In this document: positions 48,896-58,069 of the stretch, in pieces
Layout of the letters: each line of letters begins with the position of its first letter
Numbering within the stretch: the first letter of the stretch is position 1
DNA from: Oscillospiraceae bacterium
GTDB lineage: Bacteria > Bacillota > Clostridia > Oscillospirales > Ruminococcaceae
Assembly: GCA_020024285.1 (NCBI GenBank)
Contig: JAHHTZ010000001.1
Coordinates: 310,001-374,000 of the forward strand
Length of the DNA: 64,000 nt
Reading direction: 5' to 3'
The notes under the pieces: model-generated
What the model was told of the DNA's origin: nothing
Database searches by the model: none
The model's input: only the letters and a program-made list of their open reading frames with translations
Position numbers and translations under genes: made by a program

Positions 48896-50071
48896 TTAGT
48901 GGTGGAACAGGCGAACCCCGTTGAATGCCATCACCATGTTGTATTTGTTGCAGGTATCGATCACGTTGTCGTCGCGGATGGAGCCGCCCGGCTGTGCGAT
49001 GTACTGCACGCCGCTGCGGTGTGCGCGCTCGATGTTGTCCCCGAATGGGAAGAATGCATCGGAGCCAAGCGATACACCACTGAGCTGATCGAGCCATGCG
49101 CGTTTTTCCTCGCGGGTGAGAGGCTGCGGCTTCTCGGTGAAGAACTGCTCCCATACACCGTCTGCCAAAACGTCCATGTAGTCGTCGGAGATGTACACGT
49201 CGATGGTGTTGTCGCGGTCAGCGCGGCGGATATCCGATTTGAACGGGAGGCTGAGCACTCTCTCGTGCTGGCGCAGCCACCAGAAATCTGCCTTGTTTCC
49301 GGCAAGACGGGTGCAGTGTACGCGGGACTGCTGTCCTGCGCCGATGCCGATTGCCTGTCCGTCCTTGACGTAGCACACGGAGTTGGACTGAGTGTATTTG
49401 AGGGTGATGAGTGCGATGCAAAGGTCACGCTTTGCTTCGTCTGTCATCGCCTTGTTTTCCGTTACGATGTTTTCGAGGAGCTGTTCTGTGATTTTCTGCT
49501 CGTTGCGTCCCTGCTCAAAGGTCACGCCGAACACATCCTTGCGCTCGATTTCGCGCGGGATATAGTTGGGGTCGATCTTGATGACGTTGTAGGAGCCTTT
49601 GCGCTTTGTGCGAAGGATCTCCAGTGCTTCCTCGGTAAAGTCCGGTGCGATGATTCCGTCCGAAACCTCTTTTGCGATAACGGCTGCCGTCTGCTTGTCG
49701 CAGGGGTCGGACAGCGCGATGAAATCGCCGTAGGAGGACATCCGGTCTGCGCCGCGCGCTCTGACATAGGCGCAGGCGATGGGAGAAAGCTCCAGCCCTT
49801 CCACAAAGTAGATTTTTTTGAGGGTGTCGCTCAGGGGCAGACCCACTGCCGCACCTGCCGGACTGACGTGCTTAAAGGAAGCTGCTGCCGGAAGTCCGGT
49901 CGCTTCTTTGAGCTCCTTTACAAGCTGCCAGCTGTTAAAGGCATCCAGAAAATTGATATAACCCGGCTTGCCGTTGAGCACCTCGATCGGCAGCTCTCCC
50001 TCGCTCATAAAGATGCGCGAAGGCTTCTGATTCGGGTTGCAGCCATATTTCAGCGAAAGTTCCTTTGCCAT
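48896..50071 (-). CDS. Stand-alone AICAR transformylase (PurH C-terminal domain type)
   Basis: Formylates AICAR to FAICAR using 10-formyl-THF, purine step 9. 391 residues corresponding to the C-terminal half of PurH, without the MGS-like IMP cyclohydrolase half. The catalytic Lys-His pair lies in AASFKHVSPAGAAVG (about residue 66); RYGCNPNQKPSR-type start (here LKYGCNPNQKPS), CYVKDGQAIGIGAGQQSRV and GSDAFFPFGDN are the family motifs. The cyclohydrolase step is supplied by the next gene upstream. It needs 10-formyl-THF, and the FolD in this window may not produce it. Confidence 0.92.
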   Translation of the reverse strand: MAKELSLKYGCNPNQKPSRIFMSEGELPIEVLNGKPGYINFLDAFNSWQLVKELKEATGLPAAASFKHVSPAGAAVGLPLSDTLKKIYFVEGLELSPIACAYVRARGADRMSSYGDFIALSDPCDKQTAAVIAKEVSDGIIAPDFTEEALEILRTKRKGSYNVIKIDPNYIPREIERKDVFGVTFEQGRNEQKITEQLLENIVTENKAMTDEAKRDLCIALITLKYTQSNSVCYVKDGQAIGIGAGQQSRVHCTRLAGNKADFWWLRQHERVLSLPFKSDIRRADRDNTIDVYISDDYMDVLADGVWEQFFTEKPQPLTREEKRAWLDQLSGVSLGSDAFFPFGDNIERAHRSGVQYIAQPGGSIRDDNVIDTCNKYNMVMAFNGVRLFHH

Positions 50072-50123
50072 ACTTCATTCTCCTTCTTTCTCTTGATCCA
50101 TAAAACCGCACAGCGGATCGGGC

Positions 50124-50825
50124 TTATTTGTTTTTGTTGAGGATGCGGGTCTGTTCCTCGCCGGTTGCAAGGTCGATGTACCGTGTGAACAGGGACACCT
50201 TGTTGTCCTCGTTGAGGTTTTCCCATACTTCCTTGGTGAAGGAATCGATGTCCCCTCTCAGTTCGAGCGGGGTCGGCTCGCCTTCGTAGGATGGGATGGG
50301 GTCGCCGTCGTGCAGGTAGGTGTGGATGAAGTGCCCCTCCCCTGCCATCGGCTGCGGATATTCATAGAAGAACCGCTGTACGGATTCTGCATTATTGTTG
50401 TTGCTCTTGAGGATGGAGAGCTTGTAGCTGCCGTTTTCCACAATGCCGGAAACTCTCGGCGTATAATTTGGTGCATCCGGCTCAAAGGTGCGGCTGCGCA
50501 GAGCATCCTCGAAGGATTTTCCTTCCTTGAGGAATTCGTAAATCGTATCGGTCTGATCGCCGTTTGTCACGATGGTGGCACCGTGGAGCTTGCGCACCGG
50601 CGCATAGATGACAAGAGATGGGTCGGAGAGCTTCGCCGGGTCGAATGCTTCGGTGCGGATGCCGCCCTCCTGCTCCACAAAGACACGGTTGCGGCTGTTC
50701 ACGCTGCGTCCCATGATAAAATAGGCGATGACAAGGTGTTTTGCGTCCTCGCTTTTTCCGAGGATGATGCCCCTGCCGGGGTAGGTGTTATTTTTAAGCT
50801 CTTCTGCGATGGTTTTGCGCTTCAT
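50124..50825 (-). CDS. IMP cyclohydrolase, archaeal (PurO-like) type
   Basis: Closes FAICAR to IMP, purine step 10. 233 residues of the family first known from methanogen PurO (IMP_cyclohyd). Seen: NTYPGRGIILGKSEDAKHLVIAYFIMGRSVNSRNRVF at the N-terminus, IYAPVRKLHGATIVTNGDQTDTI, NYTPRVSGIV. ATG 50825 with AGGAGG upstream. Unrelated to the PurH cyclohydrolase domain. The next gene is the matching transformylase, so the two separate proteins replace bifunctional PurH. Confidence 0.88.
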   Translation of the reverse strand: MKRKTIAEELKNNTYPGRGIILGKSEDAKHLVIAYFIMGRSVNSRNRVFVEQEGGIRTEAFDPAKLSDPSLVIYAPVRKLHGATIVTNGDQTDTIYEFLKEGKSFEDALRSRTFEPDAPNYTPRVSGIVENGSYKLSILKSNNNNAESVQRFFYEYPQPMAGEGHFIHTYLHDGDPIPSYEGEPTPLELRGDIDSFTKEVWENLNEDNKVSLFTRYIDLATGEEQTRILNKNK

Positions 50826-50836
50826 TCTTCTGCCTC

Positions 50837-51433
50837 CTATTGTTCGATCTGCTCGCAGAGCATGGCGGTCGCCCTGGGAAGAAGCTCCCACTCCGCCTGC
50901 TCCATCACGCGGCGCTGGAGCGTTTCGGGGGTATCCCCCTCCTGTACGGCAACCGCTTTTTGCAGCAGGATGCTGCCGCCGTCGGTGATTTCGTTGACAA
51001 GGTGGACGGTCGCTCCCGTCACCTTCACCCCATATGCGAGCGCCGCTTCGTGGACTTTGAGCCCATAGAAGCCGTCCCCGCAGAACGACGGGATCAGCGA
51101 CGGGTGGATGTTGATGATGCGGTCGCGGTAGGCATCGATGACCTCGGTTCCGAGAATGGACAAAAATCCTGCCAGAACAACGAGCTGGATGCCGTGCTCC
51201 TGCAAGGCTGTCACGATGGCATGGTCGTATTCCTGCGCGCTCTCAAAATCGCGGCGGCGCACCACCACGGAGGGGATCTTCGCATTTTCTGCCCGTGTGA
51301 GCGCGTAGGCCTTGGCGCTGGAGCTGAGGACGAGGGAAATCTTCCCTGTCCCGAGCTTTCCGGCTGCCTGCGCGTCGATCAGTGCCTGCAAATTGGTTCC
51401 GCCGCCGGATACCAGAACAGCCACCTTTACCAT
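50837..51433 (-). CDS. purN: Phosphoribosylglycinamide formyltransferase, folate-dependent
   Basis: Formylates GAR with 10-formyl-THF, purine step 3. 198 residues: [18 protein letters not shown] phosphate loop, the catalytic [11 protein letters not shown] (Asn-His), and [19 protein letters not shown] with the catalytic aspartate. The gene overlaps the purM stop by seven bases, indicating coupled translation. Confidence 0.95.
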   Translation of the reverse strand: MVKVAVLVSGGGTNLQALIDAQAAGKLGTGKISLVLSSSAKAYALTRAENAKIPSVVVRRRDFESAQEYDHAIVTALQEHGIQLVVLAGFLSILGTEVIDAYRDRIINIHPSLIPSFCGDGFYGLKVHEAALAYGVKVTGATVHLVNEITDGGSILLQKAVAVQEGDTPETLQRRVMEQAEWELLPRATAMLCEQIEQ

Positions 51434-52464
51434 AATTCTACACCCTTTTCGCCTTCCTCGATGTGACCTACCACATACGCATCCTGTGCGTTTGCATGGA
51501 GGATCTCGAGGGTCTTGTCGACGTCGTTTTTATCGACGATCAGCATCATGCCGACACCCATGTTGAAGGTGTTGTACATATCGCGCTCCGGGATATTTCC
51601 TTCCTTCTGGATAAGCTCGAAGATCGGGAGGACTTTGACATCCGATTTTTTGATGACTGCTTTGGTGTTTTCGCCCAGTGCGCGCGGGATATTCTCATAG
51701 AAGCCGCCGCCGGTGATGTGGCAGATGGATTTTACTCCCACCTGATCGAGCACGGCGAGCACCGGTTTTACATAGAGTTTTGTTGGGGTCAGGAGGGTTT
51801 CGCCCAGTGTTTTGCCGAGTACATCGGAGAAACGGTCGAGGGACTGGTGCTCCAGATCGAACACCTTGCGCACGAGGGAGAAGCCGTTGGAATGAACGCC
51901 GGAGGATGGCAGCGCGATCATCACGTCGCCCGGTTTTACGTTTTCGTTTTTGAGGATCTTCTTCTTGTCCACAACGCCCACGCTGAATCCGGCAAGATCG
52001 TACTCATCCTCAGGATAGAAGCCCGGCATCTCGGCGGTTTCGCCGCCCACGAGTGCACAGCCGCTCTCCACGCAGCCGTCTGCAACGCCCTTTACGATTT
52101 CTGCTACACGCTCCGGCACGTTTTTGCCCAGTGCGATGTAGTCGAGAAAGAGCAGTGGTTTTGCACCGCAGCAGATGATGTCGTTGACGCACATTGCCAC
52201 GCAGTCGATGCCCACGGTGTCGTGTTTATCGAGCAGGAACGCGATTTTGAGCTTTGTGCCAACGCCGTCCGTACCGGAAACAAGGCATGGCTTTTCGATG
52301 TTTGTTACGTCCAGCTCGAATGCGCCGCCGAATCCGCCGATGTCGGAGATCATGCCGGGGATCATGGTTTTTGCAACGTGTGCCTTCATCAGTTCTACTG
52401 CTTTGTATCCGGCGGTAACGTCAACGCCGGCTGCTTTATAGCTTTCGCTGAAACTTTTGCTCAT
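51427..52464 (-). CDS. purM: Phosphoribosylformylglycinamidine cyclo-ligase (AIR synthetase)
   Basis: ATP-dependent ring closure making AIR, purine step 5. 345 residues: [50 protein letters not shown], and the C-terminal [15 protein letters not shown]. Position between purF and purN is the classical order. Confidence 0.97.
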   Translation of the reverse strand: MSKSFSESYKAAGVDVTAGYKAVELMKAHVAKTMIPGMISDIGGFGGAFELDVTNIEKPCLVSGTDGVGTKLKIAFLLDKHDTVGIDCVAMCVNDIICCGAKPLLFLDYIALGKNVPERVAEIVKGVADGCVESGCALVGGETAEMPGFYPEDEYDLAGFSVGVVDKKKILKNENVKPGDVMIALPSSGVHSNGFSLVRKVFDLEHQSLDRFSDVLGKTLGETLLTPTKLYVKPVLAVLDQVGVKSICHITGGGFYENIPRALGENTKAVIKKSDVKVLPIFELIQKEGNIPERDMYNTFNMGVGMMLIVDKNDVDKTLEILHANAQDAYVVGHIEEGEKGVELW

Positions 52465-52520
52465 GCTTTTCGTCCTTTCCTCTTTGTCGGGGCAGCTTTT
52501 CCCACCCCGATTGTTACGTC

Positions 52521-53945
52521 CTATTTCTTCTTATTGATGTGCTCGGAATATTTGTCTGCGATGTAGTCCGGGATTTCCACCGGATATTCCCCGTCGAAGC
52601 AGGCGGTGCAGAATTCGCAGCGGTCCTCGACGTTTGCAATCTTCTTCACGCTCTCAAGTCCGAGATAGCCGAGGGAATCTGCGTTGAGGTCCTTGCGGAT
52701 CTCCTCAAGCGTCATGCGACAGGCAATCAGCTTGTCCTTGCTGTCGATGTCCGTGCCGAAGTAGCATGGATTGATGAACGGCGGCGAGGAAATGCGGATG
52801 TGTACTTCCGTTGCTCCGGCATCGCGCAGCATCTTGATGATGCGCTGGCTTGTGGTTCCGCGCACGATGGAGTCATCGACCAGCACGACACGCTTGCCCT
52901 GTACCGTTGCTTTGAGCACGTTGAGCTTGATGCGCACGGCATTTTCGCGCTGCTTCTGGGTCGGGAGGATGAAGGTTCGTCCGATGTAGCGGTTTTTGAT
53001 GAAGCCGATGCCGTATGGGATGCCGGACTGCTGCGCAAATCCAAGTGCTGCGTCAAGACCCGAATCCGGTACACCGATGACAACGTCCGCCTGACATGGA
53101 TGCTCCAGCGCAAGGAAGGCACCGGCACGGCGGCGCGCCTCGTGAACGCTTGCGCCGTAGATGACGGAATCGGGACGGGCGGTATAAACAAATTCGAACA
53201 CGCAGAAGTGTCCTTTTTTGCCGCAGTGTGTTTCGATGCTGCGCACGCCGTCCTTGTCCGCAACCACGATCTCGCCCGGCTTGATGTCACGCACGAAGGC
53301 GGCACCGATGCTGTCGAGCGCGCAGCTCTCGGAGGCGAACACGATGTCCTCTCCGAGCTTGCCCATGCACAGTGGGCGGAAGCCCTCCGGATCGCGCACG
53401 GCGATCAGCTTCTGCGGGGACATGATGACCATGGAGTAAGCGCCGCTCAGACGGGGCATTGCCTTCTCGATGGCTTCTTCGATGGAGTTTGTTTTCAGGC
53501 GTTCCTGAATGATGATGTGGGAGATCACTTCGGCATCCGTTGCGGAATGGAAGATCGCGCCGCCCAATTCCAGCTCCTCGCGGAGCTTGCGGCTGTTGAC
53601 GAGGCTGCCGTTGTTGGCAAGAGCCATCGTTCCCTTGATGTGGCGCACGACGAGCGGCTGCGCGTCGCTGCGGTTGGAGTTTGCATATTTGGAATATTCC
53701 ACATGACCAATCGCCATGTTGCCAAGCCCAAGCTTTGCAAGGTTTGTGCTGTTGAAGGTATCAGGCACAAGCCCCAGATCACGGTAGGAACGGATGACCC
53801 CGTCGTCGTTTACCGCGATGCCGCAGCTCTGCTGGCCGCGGTGCTGGAGGGCGTAGAGGGCAAGGTATGTTTCGGTTGCTACGTCAGATTGTGCATTTTT
53901 GGAATAGATTCCAAAAACGCCGCACTCTTCATGGATGTCCGGCAT
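52521..53945 (-). CDS. purF: Amidophosphoribosyltransferase
   Basis: First committed enzyme of purine synthesis: PRPP and glutamine to phosphoribosylamine. 474 residues. Cys8 ([10 protein letters not shown]) is the glutaminase nucleophile after removal of a seven-residue propeptide. The PRPP loop is [17 protein letters not shown]. Cysteines for the [4Fe-4S] cluster of the Gram-positive type lie toward the C-terminus ([18 protein letters not shown]). Glutaminase residues here are intact, in contrast to CarA. Confidence 0.96.
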   Translation of the reverse strand: MPDIHEECGVFGIYSKNAQSDVATETYLALYALQHRGQQSCGIAVNDDGVIRSYRDLGLVPDTFNSTNLAKLGLGNMAIGHVEYSKYANSNRSDAQPLVVRHIKGTMALANNGSLVNSRKLREELELGGAIFHSATDAEVISHIIIQERLKTNSIEEAIEKAMPRLSGAYSMVIMSPQKLIAVRDPEGFRPLCMGKLGEDIVFASESCALDSIGAAFVRDIKPGEIVVADKDGVRSIETHCGKKGHFCVFEFVYTARPDSVIYGASVHEARRRAGAFLALEHPCQADVVIGVPDSGLDAALGFAQQSGIPYGIGFIKNRYIGRTFILPTQKQRENAVRIKLNVLKATVQGKRVVLVDDSIVRGTTSQRIIKMLRDAGATEVHIRISSPPFINPCYFGTDIDSKDKLIACRMTLEEIRKDLNADSLGYLGLESVKKIANVEDRCEFCTACFDGEYPVEIPDYIADKYSEHINKKK

Positions 53946-53982
53946 GGTAGGACACTTCCTTTCTTTCTCTATCGATTATACG

Positions 53983-54483
53983 TTATGCGTTGAGCTCTTC
54001 CTGGAGCTTTGCATCCTTTTTCATTACAGCTTCTTCCATTTTCTGCTTCATGTCAACGAGCTTCTGTGCCAGTGCTTCATCGGACAGAGCCAGCATCTGG
54101 ACTGCGAGGATGGCAGCATTTTCTGCGCCGTTGATGGCAACGGTTGCCACCGGGATACCGCTTGGCATCTGAACGGTTGCAAGCAGAGCGTCCAGTCCAT
54201 CGAGGGTGGAGGATTTGATCGGGATGCCGATGACAGGAAGGGTGGTGTGTGCTGCGAGAACGCCGCCGAGGTGTGCTGCCTTGCCTGCTGCTGCGATGAT
54301 GACGCCGAAGCCGTTTTTCGCTGCATTGGAAGAAAATTCGCTTGCCTGTGCAGGGGTGCGGTGTGCGGACATAACGTGTGCTTCCACCGTAACGCCGAAT
54401 TCCCTGAGCTTATCGATTGCCGGTTTTACAACGGGCAGATCGCTGTCGCTTCCCATAATAACTGCAACTTTTTTTGTGTTCAT
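53983..54483 (-). CDS. purE: 5-(carboxyamino)imidazole ribonucleotide mutase
   Basis: Class I PurE, purine step 6. 166 residues. MGSDSDLPVVKPA, SAHRTP and AAAGKAAHLGG are the active-site motifs. The ATG at 54483 has GGAGGGAG upstream. First gene of the purine operon, behind a leader with an attenuator-like terminator. No purK in the window. Confidence 0.96.
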   Translation of the reverse strand: MNTKKVAVIMGSDSDLPVVKPAIDKLREFGVTVEAHVMSAHRTPAQASEFSSNAAKNGFGVIIAAAGKAAHLGGVLAAHTTLPVIGIPIKSSTLDGLDALLATVQMPSGIPVATVAINGAENAAILAVQMLALSDEALAQKLVDMKQKMEEAVMKKDAKLQEELNA

Positions 54484-54523
54484 AATAAAACTCCCTCCGA
54501 ATTTTTGTTGTGGAAAATGAAAA

Positions 54524-54548
54524 ACGCTGCGACTTCTCGTCACAGCGT
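54524..54548 (-). terminator. Attenuator-like terminator before purE
   Basis: On the minus strand ACGCTG-t-GAC pairs with GTC-g-CAGCGT and is followed by TTTTTCATTTT, only about 26 bases before the purE ribosome site. Confidence 0.7.
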
Positions 54549-54561
54549 ACACTATCCCTAT

Positions 54562-54675
54562 TTAGCTAAAAAATCCCGCAATGATGTTCTGATTGCAGCC
54601 TGCACTTCGATTGGGGCATGGTTTTCCCTTTGCAGGGTAACGCCGGTCTAAAAAGAAAGACACGATATTCACCAT
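54562..54675 (-). CDS. Putative 37-codon leader peptide of the purine operon
   Basis: ATG 54675 with a strong AAAGGAGAGGG site; 37 codons to TAA, ending inside or next to a weak hairpin (CTGCAAT with ATTGCGG, then a T run). The peptide has Cys20 and Cys27 and several basic residues. It lies between the pur promoter and the attenuator-like terminator. Either a translated leader controlling attenuation or a short gene of unknown role. Confidence 0.45.
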   Translation of the reverse strand: MVNIVSFFLDRRYPAKGKPCPNRSAGCNQNIIAGFFS

Positions 54676-54756
54676 CAAGATCCCTCTCCTTTCTGTGCGC
54701 TTGCCGTCAGAATCTGCGGCAGTGCCCTTCCTCTTTGGGAAGAATAACTCGATTTT

Positions 54757-54785
54757 ATTGTATCAAAAAAGTGTAAAAAATGCAA
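54757..54785 (-). promoter_or_regulatory. Promoter of the purine operon
   Basis: Minus strand: TTGCAT, 17 bases, TACAAT. It gives a leader of about 265 bases that contains at least three small hairpins. I do not recognise the guanine, adenine or ZTP riboswitch consensus in it. Confidence 0.65.
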
Positions 54786-55074
54786 TCGTTTTTCCTTATA
54801 TTGTCTAAAATCGTGCATAGAGATGATGTTTTTGTTAAAAATAGAACGGTGATTTGGACAAAATATCCATATCCTCTGCTTCTTCGGAAAATTCCCCTTG
54901 CCCTCCCTCATCGGTTCGTCAACATCCGGTAGTACACGGTACACAAAAAAGCTGCACATGTAACGATACTGAGCAGTGTTGTGTAAAAGGTGATGCTCCG
55001 TTCACCTGTCATTAGCCCGATATCTTCCCTTATCGGCAGGGTGATGCTCGCCCGAACACAGATTACCTGCTTTT
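54786..55074. other. Non-coding stretch between two minus-strand operons
   Basis: An open frame covers part of this stretch (to about 54959), but it has no ribosome site and no protein-like composition. I see no RNA gene. A GGTGATGCTC-like segment occurs twice (about 54991 and 55041). Confidence 0.4.
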
Positions 55075-55111
55075 TCCGAAAAAAAGCCCCCTGTGCGGGG
55101 GCATTTTTTTA
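55075..55111 (-). terminator. Terminator of the DIP1984-SPFH-NfeD operon
   Basis: GCCCCC and GGGGGC pair around GCACA/TGTGC, with A and T runs on both sides. Confidence 0.85.
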
Positions 55112-55561
55112 AATCAAGTCAATGGTCCAGTTGATGCCTTGGATCTTCACGTCAAGCTCGCGCAGCTCACGGGAGGAAGCATCCACCTTCTTTTGAAGCT
55201 GTGCCACGTCCACGGTGCTCAGGATGCGGATCTCCTTGTTGGAGTAGCGGTCCACCTTTTCGCTTGCGTGGCTGAGGAAGTCGCGCAGGATGCTGTTGTG
55301 CATCGACAGCGCATCGCGCTTTGCGATGAGCTGTGTCAGAGAGCATCCGTCCTGAACGGTTTCGCAGTTGGTGCGGTTGATGCGCGCGATCAAAAGCTCC
55401 AGCTCGCTGGTGTTCTGTTCCAGTTCCTGCAAAAGCGCAGCCGGGTCCTCCGCAGGGCGATCCCCCTCCTGCACCTTTGCATTGTTGTTAAGACGCACAC
55501 TCAGCTGTGCGATGCGCTTTTGCAAATCTGCCCGAAGGGACAGTGCCTCTGCCAGTTTCAT
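55109..55561 (-). CDS. DIP1984-family protein
   Basis: 150 residues matching the DIP1984 family: MKLAEALSLRADLQKRIAQLSVRLNNNAKVQEGDRPAEDP start, then INRTNCETV, and the C-terminal STVDVAQLQKKVDASSRELRELDVKIQGINW. Almost entirely helical and probably a coiled coil. Function unknown. Last gene of an operon with an SPFH and an NfeD gene. Confidence 0.88.
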   Translation of the reverse strand: MKLAEALSLRADLQKRIAQLSVRLNNNAKVQEGDRPAEDPAALLQELEQNTSELELLIARINRTNCETVQDGCSLTQLIAKRDALSMHNSILRDFLSHASEKVDRYSNKEIRILSTVDVAQLQKKVDASSRELRELDVKIQGINWTIDLI

Positions 55562-55576
55562 CGATTGGGGACCTCC

Positions 55577-56494
55577 TTATTTGTCGCCTGTTACAAGCTC
55601 TTTGAGAGAGGTTGCAAAGCCTGCCATCGATTGCAGCTCGCTTGGAACGATGATCTTTGTTGCCTTGCCGTCTGCCACCTTCTCGAAGGTTTCGAAGGAT
55701 TTGAGTGCGAGGACCTTCTCGGTCGGAGCTGCTTCGTTGAGGAGCTTAAGGCTGTCTGCAACCGCTTTCTGTACGGTCATGATTGCTTCTGCCTCACCGA
55801 TCGCCTCACGGATCTTCTGCTCGCGCACAGCGTCTGCACGAAGGATCGCGGACTCTTTTTCTGCCTCTGCACGCAGGATGGCGGATTCCTTTTCACCTTC
55901 TGCAATGAGGATCTGGCTCTTCTTTTCGCCCTCTGCACGAAGGATGGATTCGCGGCGCTGACGCTCTGCCTTCATCTGTTTTTCCATCGCATCCTGGATC
56001 TCAGCCGGAGGAATGATGTTTTTGAGCTCAACGCGGTTTACCTTGATGCCCCACTTGTCGGTTGCTTCGTCGAGGGTCGCGGTGATCTTGCTGTTGATGA
56101 TATCGCGGGATGTGAGGGTGTGGTCAAGCTCCATCTCACCGATGATGTTACGCAGGGTGGTTGCGGTCAGATTTTCGATTGCGGAGATTGGGCGCTCTAC
56201 GCCGTAGGTGAAGAGCTTCGCATCGGTGATCTGGAAGAATACTACGGTATCGATCTGCATTGTTACGTTATCCTTTGTGATAACCGGCTGCGGCTTAAAG
56301 TCTACAACCTGCTCCTTGAGCGAAACTTTTTTTGCAATGTGATCGAGGAACGGTACGCGGAAATGAGGACCGGTAGCCCATGTCCCGTGGTAAACGCCGA
56401 GGCGCTCGATAACGTATACAACAGACTGCGGTACAATTTTGATGCTGGTTGAAATGAGAACGACAACAACCAAAACAAGCAACAGGATAATCAT
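55577..56494 (-). CDS. SPFH/band-7 (stomatin-like) protein
   Basis: 305 residues: one N-terminal membrane helix (residues 2-20), the SPFH domain (about 20-190, with VVYVIERLGVYHGTWATGPHFRVPFLD) and a long Glu/Ala/Arg coiled coil with the repeated EGEKESAILRAEAEKES pattern. Scaffold for membrane microdomains or for a protease. Start ATG 56494 with AAGGTGGG upstream. Downstream of an NfeD gene, the usual partner. Confidence 0.93.
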   Translation of the reverse strand: MIILLLVLVVVVLISTSIKIVPQSVVYVIERLGVYHGTWATGPHFRVPFLDHIAKKVSLKEQVVDFKPQPVITKDNVTMQIDTVVFFQITDAKLFTYGVERPISAIENLTATTLRNIIGEMELDHTLTSRDIINSKITATLDEATDKWGIKVNRVELKNIIPPAEIQDAMEKQMKAERQRRESILRAEGEKKSQILIAEGEKESAILRAEAEKESAILRADAVREQKIREAIGEAEAIMTVQKAVADSLKLLNEAAPTEKVLALKSFETFEKVADGKATKIIVPSELQSMAGFATSLKELVTGDK

Positions 56495-56584
56495 AAATTC
56501 CCACCTTTTCTCTGCCCGGACGGTGTATCGTATCGCTCCTCCGGGCAAATCGGAAGGATACGATGGTTCAGCGGATGATACAAT

Positions 56585-57016
56585 CTATTTTTCCCGAACA
56601 AGGAGCGTTGCCCCTTCGATCGAAAGGACCTCAACCGTTTTGCCCTCCTCGATCGGCTCGCAGGCGGATGCACTCCAGTCGAGTCCGCCGACGTGGACAC
56701 GGCCCTTTCTCATCGGGTCGATCGGCTGGATGACGGTTGCCGTCTGTCCCACAAGCTGATCCACGTTCGTTGCAACGGGCTTGATCCGAAGGACCTTCTT
56801 GACAAAGGGACGAAACGCCGCCAGTGCAAGCACGGAAACCACGAGGAAAACAGTAAGCTGCCCCTTGAACTCGAGCCAGCCGGCAAACGCCGTCACCATT
56901 GCTGCCGCACCGCCCAGTGCAAACCACACTGCCACAAGCTGATACGTCGCAATTTCTGTGACGATGAGTCCGATGGTGATAAACAGCCACATCAGCGCAT
57001 TAAGATTTGAAAACAT
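56585..57016 (-). CDS. NfeD-family membrane protein
   Basis: 143 residues: an N-terminal membrane part with three to four helices (about 5-80) and a C-terminal OB-fold domain (about 85-140) containing LVGQTATVIQPIDPMRKGRVHVGGLDWSA. Partner of SPFH proteins. ATG 57016 with AAGGAAGG upstream. First gene of the operon. Confidence 0.92.
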   Translation of the reverse strand: MFSNLNALMWLFITIGLIVTEIATYQLVAVWFALGGAAAMVTAFAGWLEFKGQLTVFLVVSVLALAAFRPFVKKVLRIKPVATNVDQLVGQTATVIQPIDPMRKGRVHVGGLDWSASACEPIEEGKTVEVLSIEGATLLVREK

Positions 57017-57108
57017 AAAGGCACCTTCCTTCTGATCTCTCTGCTCTTCTTTGCAATATTTACCATGAGATTGCACAAAATAGCCTTTGATACTTTATTG
57101 TTGGTTGT

Positions 57109-57137
57109 AGTATAGCACAAATATTTTTTGGATGCAA
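57109..57137 (-). promoter_or_regulatory. Promoter of the NfeD-SPFH-DIP1984 operon
   Basis: Minus strand: TTGCAT, 17 bases, TATACT, about 90 bases before the NfeD start. Confidence 0.75.
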
Positions 57138-57196
57138 CAAATTTCTGCAAAAAATACAAATTGTTTACAAGGTTCTCCCCCCTGCTTTGAAAAACC

Positions 57197-57225
57197 TTGT
57201 ATTCTTTTCTCCTTCATTATATAAT
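57197..57225 (+). promoter_or_regulatory. Promoter of the split ThrE genes
   Basis: TTGTAT, 17 bases, TATAAT, about 45 bases upstream of the start at 57272. Confidence 0.8.
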
Positions 57226-57271
57226 GAATCCATTCTTACCCCATTCTCTTTGGAAAGTCAGGTGATTTTTG

Positions 57272-58030
57272 ATGAATTATGACCGCCTTTTGAATCTTGT
57301 TGTGCAGCTGGGCTCGCTTTTGCTTGAAAACGGCGCGGAAACCTACCGCGTGGAGGAATCCATGCTGCGCATCTTTCAAAAATACGATATTTCGGATGCT
57401 GATGTCTTTGTGATCCCCACGATGCTGATCGTCACCATCCGCCCCAACGAGCAGACGACCCTTACGCAGCAAAAGCGCGTGCGCTCGCGCGGGACCGATC
57501 TGACAAAGATCAGCGATGCCAACAACCTGTGCCGGAGGATGTGCTATTCCGTCGTTCCGCTTGAGGAGGTGGAGGAGTGCATCGCTGCCATCCGGCGCGG
57601 ACCTGTTTTTTCGCGGCGCGTCCAGTATATCGCCTATGCTGCTGCCGGATTTTCGTTTGCGCTCTTCTTCAGCTCCACCCTCATCGATGCCCTGTGCGCT
57701 GCGCTGTGCGGGGTCGTCATCAAGTTCATCTTCGAGCAGATGTCGCGCTGGGGGGCGAATGTTTTCTTTATCCATGTCACCGCCAGCGCCGCTGTCACCG
57801 CACTTGCAGAGCTTTTCTCCGCTTCGCCGCTTTCTGCTGATATGGACAAGATCATCATCGGCGCCATCATGCTTCTCGTTCCGGGCGTGACCCTCACGAC
57901 CTGTATGCGCGATACCATCGCGGGCGACTATGTTTCTGCCCTGACAAAGCTGATGGAGGCGCTGCTCATCGGGACGGGCGTTGCACTCGGAACGTACATT
58001 GCGATGTCCCTCATGGGATATATCCTGTAG
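57272..58030 (+). CDS. Threonine/serine exporter family protein, N-terminal part (ThrE, DUF1212)
   Basis: 252 residues. Conserved cytoplasmic segment ENGAETYRVEESMLRI and MLIVT, followed by about five membrane helices from residue 115. Corresponds to the first half of ThrE, with the second half in the next gene, a common split in Firmicutes. ATG 57272 with a weak AGTCAGGTG site. Exported substrate (threonine, serine) inferred from family. Confidence 0.9.
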   Translation: MNYDRLLNLVVQLGSLLLENGAETYRVEESMLRIFQKYDISDADVFVIPTMLIVTIRPNEQTTLTQQKRVRSRGTDLTKISDANNLCRRMCYSVVPLEEVEECIAAIRRGPVFSRRVQYIAYAAAGFSFALFFSSTLIDALCAALCGVVIKFIFEQMSRWGANVFFIHVTASAAVTALAELFSASPLSADMDKIIIGAIMLLVPGVTLTTCMRDTIAGDYVSALTKLMEALLIGTGVALGTYIAMSLMGYIL

Positions 58031-58069
58031 CGCACCGATGACACCACGTTATGAAAGGAGCTTTTTTCG

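Noticed and set aside
47590..54651. Long plus-strand frames opposite the purine genes
   Set aside because: All are mirror frames of purD, the transformylase, purM, purF and purE; none has a promoter or recognisable domain.
54484..54785. Purine or ZTP riboswitch before purE
   Set aside because: I looked for the conserved cores and did not find them by eye; only generic hairpins and a terminator are visible. A covariance search would be decisive.
54675..54959. 94-codon minus-strand frame upstream of the purE leader
   Set aside because: No ribosome site, it crosses the pur promoter, and the composition is not protein-like.
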